This document shows positions 46,208 through 52,761 of a DNA stretch of 64,000 bases, in pieces (positions within the stretch are counted from its first letter, which is position 1; each line of letters begins with the position of its first letter). Source of the DNA: Melioribacteraceae bacterium. Its GTDB lineage: Bacteria > Bacteroidota > Ignavibacteria > Ignavibacteriales > Melioribacteraceae. Under the pieces are notes generated by a model, which did not search any database, was not told the origin of the DNA, and saw only the letters and a program-made list of their open reading frames with translations. The stretch spans positions 379,692-443,691 of the forward strand of contig DAOSDY010000002.1 in assembly GCA_035362835.1 (NCBI GenBank), read 5' to 3'. Made by a program: the position numbers and the translations under genes.

Positions 46208-46363
46208 TTACGGTTTTCCAGCCATGATTTTGTAAGACAACTTCTGGTTCCAATGCTTCATATCACATTTTCTGCACTTATCGTTTTTTACATTCACATG
46301 TAGTAATGTTTCTGTTTTTCTCGTTAGAAGTGTTTTTTGATTCTTCTTATTAAGTTTAATCAT
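46208..46363 (-). CDS. Possible 51-residue ORF with a CxxC pair
   Basis: Starts MIKLNKKNQK two bases after the stop of the ORF at 46366. It contains KCRKCD, a single CxxC pair, and is strongly basic. No homology is recognised and no ribosome site is seen. It may be non-coding or a remnant. Confidence 0.2.
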   Translation of the reverse strand: MIKLNKKNQKTLLTRKTETLLHVNVKNDKCRKCDMKHWNQKLSYKIMAGKP

Positions 46364-46365
46364 TT

Positions 46366-46485
46366 CTATCGGGGGCAATGTAGTAATACGTTTTTGTCTT
46401 TTTCAGAACATTTGTTTTTTTGTGAAGGTGTAGTAGTCACACCTTCCGGGCAAAAGGGTATGGTTGCTAACCCCTCTGCGATCAT
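46366..46485 (-). CDS. Possible 39-residue ORF, Cys-containing
   Basis: Starts MIAEGLATIPFC and ends LLHCPR, with three Cys. The tract KNVLLHC resembles TETLLHV in the next ORF. It lies 45 bases behind the N-half of the polymerase on the same strand. Not recognised; may be spurious or a fragment of a zinc-binding protein. Confidence 0.2.
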   Translation of the reverse strand: MIAEGLATIPFCPEGVTTTPSQKNKCSEKDKNVLLHCPR

Positions 46486-46530
46486 ACCCGGATGCTTTCT
46501 AACTCTTCCCGGATTAATTCCAGTTTTAGC

Positions 46531-48186
46531 TTATTCTGATATGCGGAATATTTTATTCCGGGAGTCATCCGTTGTATTTTCGCTGTTGATTTTCCGCATG
46601 GTCTCTTTAAGAACGCCGAGCGAACGCTGACTTAACAGATCAATCTTTATAAGTCCAAGATCTTCAATCGGGTACATATCCGGCTGCGTGATTATGAGTC
46701 CCAATCCTTTATTCCTGGCGTATTCGAGTGCAACATAATTTGTAATCGGTTGCCGTGTAATTACAATGCCCGAGGGATGAATACTCAGGTGCCGCGGGAA
46801 TCCCGATAGTCTCGAAGCGATCCCGATAATAGTTTTCCACGGCTCGCTCTGGAAATTGAGAGACCGGGTTTCCGGAAATTTTTCGGCAATGTTTACCAGG
46901 TTTTTTGCGCTCGTCCATGGAATGAACTTGCTGTACTTGGAGATTTCTCCTTCAGAAATACCGAATACCTTTGCCACTTCGCGGAAAGCCGAACGGGCTC
47001 TGAATGTAACGGTAGTAGAGATCATTGCAACTTTATCGTAGCCGTATTTTTCATAGACATACCTGATGATCTCATCGCGTTCCTTCCAGGAGAAATCGAG
47101 GTCCACATCCGGAGGCGATAGGCGGCCGCGATTGAGAAATCTTTCGAAGTAGAGTTTGTATTTAAGCGGATCAACTTCCGTGAATCCGAGGCAATAGGAG
47201 ACAAGACTGTTCGCGGCCGAGCCCCTGCCTATATGCATCATACCGCGGCTCCTGGCTTCACGTATTATATCCCAGACTATCAGGAAGTAATCGCAGAAGC
47301 CCATCTCGTCAATTACCTCCAGTTCGTATTGAAGGCGTTTTACAGCCGTATCGGTTATCGGCTTGTAACGTTCCTGTAACCCGTTGAATACGATCTTCCA
47401 TAGAAATGAGAAAGCCGATTCTTCAGTAGGAAGGGGAAAGAGAGGAAATTTGTAACGGCCGATATCGAGATCAACATTGCACGCCTGGGCAATCCTCTCG
47501 GCGTTCCAGACCGCCTCCGGAAGTGCACGCCATTCTTTAATCAGTTCGTCGCGGGTCTTTAAATGGTATTCCTCATCAGCCGTCATTCCGCCGGTCAGGT
47601 TCTCAAGTGTTGAATTGAGTTTAATTGCCGTTACTACTTTGTGGAGAAGATAGTCGTCCGGTTTTATAAAATATGCGGGATGAACAGCGGCAATTTTCAG
47701 GTTGTTGGTTTTCGAAAATTCGTAAAGCTCGCGTGTCCTTCTCTTACTCTTCTCAGTCAGGGTAAGCTCAAGAAACAGATTCTGCCGGAGTGCTAAATCA
47801 ATATTAATCTGCCTTAACAGATCCATTGAAGATGTGAGTACAAATAAATTATGAATCGGTTGAACGAATAAATCTGTAATTGCAAAATTTTCTTTCAGTT
47901 TCCGTGTAGTTATGAACTTGCAGAGCTGCGAGTACCCTTCGTTGTTCTTTGCGATGAAAACGGCACTCAGGTTTTTATTGCGCGGGTCGTCTATAAATGC
48001 GCCGAGCAACGGCTTGATGTTGCTCTCCTTTGCGATCTTATAAAACTGTATAAGCCCGTACATCGCATTTGTATCGGTAAGTGCAACAAACTGGCTTCCG
48101 GATTTTTTGGCGAATGTTACAAGTTCGTCGACCGGGATTGTTCCTTCCAGCAGTGAATAGTTCGAGTGTGCCCGGAGTGTAAACAT
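46531..48186 (-). CDS. N-terminal half of a split DnaE2-type DNA polymerase III alpha (PHP + palm)
   Basis: 551 residues. A degenerate PHP domain (about 1-220) shows LRAHSNYSLLEG and ALTDTNAMYG, where the canonical metal His/Asp set (LHxHS, TDHG) is partly lost, so PHP catalysis is doubtful. The palm follows: GRGSAANSLVSYCLGF, then PDVDLDF with D362 and D364, then D516 in IDLLSQRS, giving the three catalytic Asp of C-family polymerases. It stops 20 residues later, where an intact enzyme would enter the fingers; the tail (NSENTTDDSRNK...) is not family-like. Fingers, HhH and OB domains are encoded separately at 49424 on the other strand. It starts 3 bases after the dinB stop. Confidence 0.9.
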   Translation of the reverse strand: MFTLRAHSNYSLLEGTIPVDELVTFAKKSGSQFVALTDTNAMYGLIQFYKIAKESNIKPLLGAFIDDPRNKNLSAVFIAKNNEGYSQLCKFITTRKLKENFAITDLFVQPIHNLFVLTSSMDLLRQINIDLALRQNLFLELTLTEKSKRRTRELYEFSKTNNLKIAAVHPAYFIKPDDYLLHKVVTAIKLNSTLENLTGGMTADEEYHLKTRDELIKEWRALPEAVWNAERIAQACNVDLDIGRYKFPLFPLPTEESAFSFLWKIVFNGLQERYKPITDTAVKRLQYELEVIDEMGFCDYFLIVWDIIREARSRGMMHIGRGSAANSLVSYCLGFTEVDPLKYKLYFERFLNRGRLSPPDVDLDFSWKERDEIIRYVYEKYGYDKVAMISTTVTFRARSAFREVAKVFGISEGEISKYSKFIPWTSAKNLVNIAEKFPETRSLNFQSEPWKTIIGIASRLSGFPRHLSIHPSGIVITRQPITNYVALEYARNKGLGLIITQPDMYPIEDLGLIKIDLLSQRSLGVLKETMRKINSENTTDDSRNKIFRISE

Positions 48187-48189
48187 GAT

Positions 48190-49341
48190 TTAGCCGTTTT
48201 CTGTTTTGCCGATCCGTATTGAATCGAATCCGTATTTATCTCTTATTTTCATTACAGCCCTCAGCATTCTCTTCCGGATCGTTTCATTATCTTCAAATAA
48301 AATACATTGTTCTGTATAGTGGTTTAATTTACTCAGATGAATCCCGATCAGCCTTATCCCGACCCTGCGTGTAAAAGACTTTTCGAACAGATCCTTTGCT
48401 ATTTCAAATACTAGTTTATCGTCGTCGGTCGGCTCGGTCGTTTTTGCGCGTGTAAGAGTAACAAAATCCGTGTACCGGAGTTTTATGGATACAGTTGAAG
48501 TCTGCCAGTTTTCATTACGGAGGAGCTGACATGCTTTGCTTACAAGTTCAAAAAGGATCTCTTCAATTTTAGTTCTGCTTACCAGGTCTTTATCGAAAGT
48601 GGTTTCTTTGGAAATACTTTTACGTTCGTGTTCAGTAACGAGTATATCGTTCCCTCTGCCGTTAGCTTTCTCCCATAGCTCTGTCCCGAACTTTCCCAGG
48701 AGGGCCGATAGATAATCGGGGGATCCGTTAGCAATGTCGCCGGTAACTTTGAATCCTCTGGAGCGGAGTATCGGGAAAGTAGCTTTTCCTATACCGGGTA
48801 TCTTTTCAATAGGCAGGGGGGCTAAAAAATCTTTCTCACCGCCGGGAGGCACATATGTAATCCCTCTCGGCTTCTTGAAGTCCGAGGCGATCTTTGCGAT
48901 TGTTTTATTGGATGCTATGCCTATAGAGCTTGGCAGGTGAAATTTATCCCATATTTCTTTCTGGAGTCTTTCGGCAAATTGAACCGGCGGGCCGTAGATT
49001 TTCCCGCATCCTGTGAAATCGAGGTAGAATTCATCAATAGAAGCCTGCTGAACAACGGGGAAGTAGCTTTCGAGCAGACGTTTTACGGCTCTGGAGAATC
49101 TTCCGTATTCCCTGCCATGTCCGTGTAAATAAACACCTTGCGGACATAATCTGAAAGCCGTTCTAATCGGCATGGCCGAATGCAGCCCGAACCGGCGTGC
49201 CTCGTAGCTGCATGCGGCTACAACACCCCGTCCGTGCGGATCACCCCCAACAATAACCGGTTTTCCTTCCAGGGAGGGGTCTAATATCCTTTCTACGGAG
49301 ACGAAGAACGCATCCATGTCGAGGTGAAAAATGGTCTTCAT
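48190..49341 (-). CDS. dinB: DNA polymerase IV
   Basis: 383 residues of the Y-family. The palm has HLDMDAFF with D8, and ASIDEFYLD with D103 and E104, the catalytic set. PGIGKATFPILRSRGFKVTGD is the HhH thumb, and a little-finger domain follows (about 230-345). I see no clear clamp-binding peptide at the C terminus. It performs error-prone translesion synthesis. It heads a minus-strand pair with the polymerase N-half; in Bacteroidota a dinB-type gene is commonly followed by a complete short dnaE. The gene is visibly GC-rich (37 G/C in 49201-49260). Confidence 0.93.
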   Translation of the reverse strand: MKTIFHLDMDAFFVSVERILDPSLEGKPVIVGGDPHGRGVVAACSYEARRFGLHSAMPIRTAFRLCPQGVYLHGHGREYGRFSRAVKRLLESYFPVVQQASIDEFYLDFTGCGKIYGPPVQFAERLQKEIWDKFHLPSSIGIASNKTIAKIASDFKKPRGITYVPPGGEKDFLAPLPIEKIPGIGKATFPILRSRGFKVTGDIANGSPDYLSALLGKFGTELWEKANGRGNDILVTEHERKSISKETTFDKDLVSRTKIEEILFELVSKACQLLRNENWQTSTVSIKLRYTDFVTLTRAKTTEPTDDDKLVFEIAKDLFEKSFTRRVGIRLIGIHLSKLNHYTEQCILFEDNETIRKRMLRAVMKIRDKYGFDSIRIGKTENG

Positions 49342-49423
49342 ATAAATCCTGTCTCATACTTATTTGGCACTTGACTTTCATTTTGCCAAATTATAATATA
49401 GTGCACAAATGTTCACTATTAAT
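49342..49423. promoter_or_regulatory. Divergent control region of dinB/dnaE2-N and dnaE2-C with two dyads
   Basis: Two inverted repeats lie in 82 bases. ATTTGGCA (49362-49369) and TGCCAAAT (49384-49391) are perfect 8-bp arms 14 bases apart. A second dyad at 49398-49419 pairs ATAGTG with CACTAT and an inner ACA with TGT (9 of 11 positions). On the plus strand TTGACT (49371-49376) and TAATAT (49394-49399), 17 bases apart, form a promoter whose start would fall inside the second dyad. A repressor such as a LexA-type protein could bind there and control both directions (inference). Confidence 0.6.
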
Positions 49424-51106
49424 ATGAAAAATTCTCCGTTAACAAGCAATACGGTTCTTCTGGATATGTCGGCTTACCAGTTGCCTAATTCAAAAGAGCA
49501 GGCCCGGATCTTTGATACCGTTCCGCGGATTGTAAAGGAAACCGGCTTCAATATATTCGATTACTATAAAGTATTTGAGGACGAAGAGACCAAGCGGATA
49601 ATAAGAGAAGGGGAAACAATCGGGTGCTTCTATATCGAGAGTCCCGGAATGCGTTCCCTGCTGCGCAGAACCGACTGCGATACTTTCGAAATGCTTACGG
49701 CTGTTTCGTCTGTGATTCGTCCCGGTGTTGCCGAATCCGGCATGATGAGGGAATTCGTTGAGAGGCATAAGGACCCCGGGCGGAGAAAATATCTTGTACC
49801 CGAAATGGAAAAATATCTCGGGGAAACATACGGTGTGATGGTCTATCAGGAGGATGTTATAAAAGTCGCCCACCATATTGTCGGCTTAACTCTCGAGGAA
49901 TCCGATCTGCTCCGCAGGGCAATGAGCGGAAAGATGCGCTCGCATAAAGCAATGAACATGATAGTAGATAAATTCTTCGCCTGCTGCCGAGAGAAAGGAT
50001 ATTCCGAAGAGGTATCGCAGAAATTGTGGAAGCAGATCGAATCATTTGCAGGTTATGCGTTCTGTAAAGCTCACAGCGCTTCATTTGCGCTTCTATCGTT
50101 CCAGGTTGCCTATCTTAAGGCCCATTACCCGGCGGAATTTATGGCTGCTGTGCTTAGTAACCAGGGGGGATACTATTCGGCAGCGGTTTATATATCCGAG
50201 GCACAACGGCTTGGAATAAAAATTTTACTCCCTTCTGTTAATAAGAGCGTTTATGAGTATGCGGGAAACGGAAGGGAGATAAGAATCGGTCTGATGGCCG
50301 TTAAAAATCTTGAGAAGAGTACGACCGATAAAATTATTCAGGAGAGGGAACAGAGAGGAACCTATTTATCTCTTGCGGATTTTTTAAGACGGACCATGCT
50401 TACTTACGAGCAGACGGAGATACTCGTAAAGTGCGGTGCAATGGATTGCTTCGAACAGACGCGCCCCACTCTGCTTCGTCTTATAGATCTCTATTTCAGC
50501 CACAGAAAACTGATTCTTGGTAGCGGATCGGATCTGTTCGAGAATGAAACCGTTAAGCTCGAAAAGGAAGTTGTTACCCGGCGCCAGTTCACCTCCGATG
50601 AAATGTGCCTTCATGAATACAAAGCATTCGGATATATGGTAACCAAACACCCGCTCGAATTCTTTGCCGAAGAGATCGGCTCCCCCGGAATAGTCAAAGC
50701 ATCCGGAATGACTAAGCATCATAACCGAACAGTCAAAATGATCGGATGGTATATGACTTCTAAAAGAATTAAAACAAGTAAAGGGGAGATAATGAAGTTC
50801 CTTTCGCTCGAGGACCTGTCGGGCACATTTGAAGCCGTGATCTTTCCTAAAGCGTATCAGAAGTATGCAGAGCTTACGCTTTCTATGGGGCCTTATCTCG
50901 TAGAAGGACGCGTAGATGCTTTGAACGGCAATAACATAATTGTGGAAAATCTTTCCGTGCTGGCAGCCGAGAAAGCGCGGTCGGTAACACAGAAAGACCG
51001 TACCTCAACCGATTTCTTCGGCGATGTTGAAAAGCCTCTCGACTTCGATGAGGTTTACCTTGTTAATTCTCTCGACAGGGAGAAGTTAGTTCAGGCTTAT
51101 CTTTGA
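49424..51106 (+). CDS. C-terminal half of a split DnaE2-type DNA polymerase III alpha (fingers, HhH, OB)
   Basis: 560 residues from the ATG at 49424; an ATG at 49409 lies inside the operator dyad. The first 40 or so residues (MKNSPLTSNTVLLDMSAYQ and on) are not recognisably DnaE. From about residue 50 family sequence begins (FNIFDYYKVFEDEETKRI), then GCFYIESPGMRSLL, SSVIRPGVAESGMM, GVMVYQEDV, DLLRRAMSGKM and KAHSASFALLSF of the fingers, an HhH region near residue 305, and an OB domain near 430-500 (MIGWYMTSKRIKTSKGE). It lacks PHP and catalytic Asp residues, so it can only work with the N-half. The 3' end overlaps the convergent DUF72 gene by 21 bases. Confidence 0.9.
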   Translation: MKNSPLTSNTVLLDMSAYQLPNSKEQARIFDTVPRIVKETGFNIFDYYKVFEDEETKRIIREGETIGCFYIESPGMRSLLRRTDCDTFEMLTAVSSVIRPGVAESGMMREFVERHKDPGRRKYLVPEMEKYLGETYGVMVYQEDVIKVAHHIVGLTLEESDLLRRAMSGKMRSHKAMNMIVDKFFACCREKGYSEEVSQKLWKQIESFAGYAFCKAHSASFALLSFQVAYLKAHYPAEFMAAVLSNQGGYYSAAVYISEAQRLGIKILLPSVNKSVYEYAGNGREIRIGLMAVKNLEKSTTDKIIQEREQRGTYLSLADFLRRTMLTYEQTEILVKCGAMDCFEQTRPTLLRLIDLYFSHRKLILGSGSDLFENETVKLEKEVVTRRQFTSDEMCLHEYKAFGYMVTKHPLEFFAEEIGSPGIVKASGMTKHHNRTVKMIGWYMTSKRIKTSKGEIMKFLSLEDLSGTFEAVIFPKAYQKYAELTLSMGPYLVEGRVDALNGNNIIVENLSVLAAEKARSVTQKDRTSTDFFGDVEKPLDFDEVYLVNSLDREKLVQAYL

Positions 51107-51970
51107 AAGGCGGGGATATGCTTTGAGCGTTGTTTCAGGGATATTCACTTTGATTCTCTCGTTCAGAAGATGGATCAATTCGAGAGCATTTGCAACAGCA
51201 TTCCCTTTTGGATGATTATTCAGTATTACAAAGACTTTTTTGACGGTATCGAGCACTTCTTTTATTTTCTGTTCAATCTCAACAAGTTCACCCGGAGAGT
51301 AAAGATAATTGTACCGTTCATTCTGCTCTTCATAGGTCTTCTCTTTGCTATAATTGCCGAGTGAGGATTTCCATGCTTTAGTATTCCGGCCGTGGAAACG
51401 GATATAAAGATTTTCACCTGCCTTAAGTGGCTTGAACTCAACGGCTTCGCCGATTGACGGCTGATCGATTGTACAGAGAGAACTTCTATTCTTCCCCAGG
51501 AAATCAAAAAAACGCTGGATGAACCACGACTTATGTCTTACCTCGATATATTTTTCATATTCGGGGAAAATATCGATAAGGTTTTTGACATGGTTAGCGT
51601 TCTCTTTATCGAGGGTGAATGAGTATGGGAACTGAATGAGCAAACCACCGAAGCGGCCGGCATTTGTTAATTTGTCCAGATTATATTTTACGGCTTTTAT
51701 CTGCTCTGAAGTGAATCTTCTTTTATGTGTAAAGTCCTGATGCAGCTTGATAGTGAATAGAAAATCATCCTTATCTTCAACTTTATTGATCCATCCTTCA
51801 ACTATACCGGGATTTATATACGTATAATAACTGGAATTTACCTCTACGACATTAAAAAAGCTCGAATAATATTCTAGCCAGTCGAATTGCGACGTTTGGG
51901 CTTTCGGATAGAATGAAGGGACCCAATCCTTATAAGACCATCCGGCTGTCCCGATATATAATTTTTCCAT
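51086..51970 (-). CDS. DUF72 (YecE-like) TIM-barrel protein
   Basis: 294 residues. LYIGTAGWSYKDWVPSFYP is the DUF72 opening, VEVNSSYYTYINP and FTIKLHQDFTHKRRF follow, and YIRFHGRNTKAW with FVILNNHPKGNAVANA close the family signature. It is a predicted TIM barrel without a proven reaction. Its start faces the SRAP gene across a 69-base gap with a 20-bp dyad. Neighbouring repair genes suggest a link to nucleic acid damage, but this is context only. Confidence 0.88.
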   Translation of the reverse strand: MEKLYIGTAGWSYKDWVPSFYPKAQTSQFDWLEYYSSFFNVVEVNSSYYTYINPGIVEGWINKVEDKDDFLFTIKLHQDFTHKRRFTSEQIKAVKYNLDKLTNAGRFGGLLIQFPYSFTLDKENANHVKNLIDIFPEYEKYIEVRHKSWFIQRFFDFLGKNRSSLCTIDQPSIGEAVEFKPLKAGENLYIRFHGRNTKAWKSSLGNYSKEKTYEEQNERYNYLYSPGELVEIEQKIKEVLDTVKKVFVILNNHPKGNAVANALELIHLLNERIKVNIPETTLKAYPRLSKISLN

Positions 51971-51977
51971 TCGGATT

Positions 51978-51997
51978 TTAGAATTATGAAATTCTAA
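51978..51997. promoter_or_regulatory. 20-bp dyad between DUF72 and SRAP genes
   Basis: TTAGAATT and AATTCTAA, perfect 8-bp arms, flank ATGA. It lies 7 bases before the DUF72 start on the minus strand and just ahead of a -10-like TATATT (52002-52007) for the SRAP gene. Its position suits an operator serving both. Its sequence differs from the dyads at 49362 and 49398. Confidence 0.45.
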
Positions 51998-52039
51998 TTG
52001 CTATATTAAAGAGAGACAATCAAAAAAGAAAGAAATAAA

Positions 52040-52642
52040 ATGTGCGGAAGATTCGAAAATAAAGTGAATGAAAATCAGTTCGTTCAACTCTTCAAAGAAA
52101 TGCAAATAGATATTCTAGTTGATGAGTCAATCAAAAAAAACAAAAATGAAAACATTGCCCCGACAGATAAGATATTCGCAATCCGAAGACTAAATGAAAA
52201 CTATCAGCTCTCGCTCCTTAACTGGGGAATAAAATTCAAAGAGGATTCACCTCTTATATTCAACAGCCGAATCGAGACGATCAAAGAAAAAAAATACTGG
52301 TTCACTTTGTTCGACAGAAACAGGTGCATTGTACCTATGAGCGGATTCTATGAATGGAAAAAGGAAGGAAGTAAAAAAATCCCCCACAAAATTTATCTGC
52401 CGGATAAAGAGATATTCTTTGTACCTGCACTCTATTATACAGACAGCAAGAAAAACATTTATACTTCACTTATTACAACAGTACCGAATAAATTCATTAA
52501 ACAGATCCATCACCGGATGCCGGTAATTCTGGACCTTAAAACGGCCATCGACTATCTCGGCAATGATGCAGGCAGAAACCTTGACCTCTGCGTCCCTTAC
52601 AGCGATTTAAGCGAAATGAAATCTCAACAAATTAAACTTTAG
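52040..52642 (+). CDS. SOS response-associated peptidase (SRAP; HMCES/YedK-like)
   Basis: 200 residues. The start MCGRF places the catalytic Cys2 at the N terminus after Met removal. N38 in NIAPTD, E105 in SGFYEWKK and the later HHRMPVIL are the other SRAP active-site residues. The protein forms a covalent thiazolidine link with abasic sites in single-stranded DNA, shielding them from error-prone bypass. It lies next to dinB and the split polymerase, which supports a DNA-damage role for the region. Confidence 0.93.
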   Translation: MCGRFENKVNENQFVQLFKEMQIDILVDESIKKNKNENIAPTDKIFAIRRLNENYQLSLLNWGIKFKEDSPLIFNSRIETIKEKKYWFTLFDRNRCIVPMSGFYEWKKEGSKKIPHKIYLPDKEIFFVPALYYTDSKKNIYTSLITTVPNKFIKQIHHRMPVILDLKTAIDYLGNDAGRNLDLCVPYSDLSEMKSQQIKL

Positions 52643-52690
52643 CAGTAGGAAATTTGTTCTATCTGTTTGAAATTAGCTTTCACAACTGCC

Positions 52691-52720
52691 TTGAAACAAG
52701 CTGATTAATTTCTATCTTTT
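52691..52720 (+). promoter_or_regulatory. Possible Bacteroidota-type promoter of the histidine kinase
   Basis: TTG at 52691-52693 and TATCTTTT at 52713-52720, 19 bases apart, match the pattern with one mismatch in the -7 element. The kinase ATG is 42 bases downstream. Confidence 0.35.
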
Positions 52721-52761
52721 ATCAGCAATATTCTTCCTGCGATGGAAGAAAAGGAAATAAT

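Larger units (their letters stand above)
46098..46530. other. Gene-poor stretch of 433 bases beside the split polymerase
   Basis: No recognised gene. It is T-rich on the plus strand and holds two short, tandem minus-strand ORFs (entries at 46208 and 46366). A plus-strand ORF at 46337-46630 runs into the antisense of the polymerase gene and looks spurious. I see no terminal repeats of a mobile element. It may be remains of a rearrangement at the left end of the dnaE2 N-half. Confidence 0.5.

Noticed and set aside
46337..46630. 97-residue plus-strand ORF beside the polymerase N-half
   Set aside because: Its 3' third is antisense to conserved polymerase codons, it has no family features, and it lacks a ribosome site.
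46531..51106. Split intein joining the two DnaE halves
   Set aside because: The N-half ends in about 17 non-family residues and the C-half has about 45; both are too short, and neither has the Cys start, TxxH block or terminal HN of inteins.
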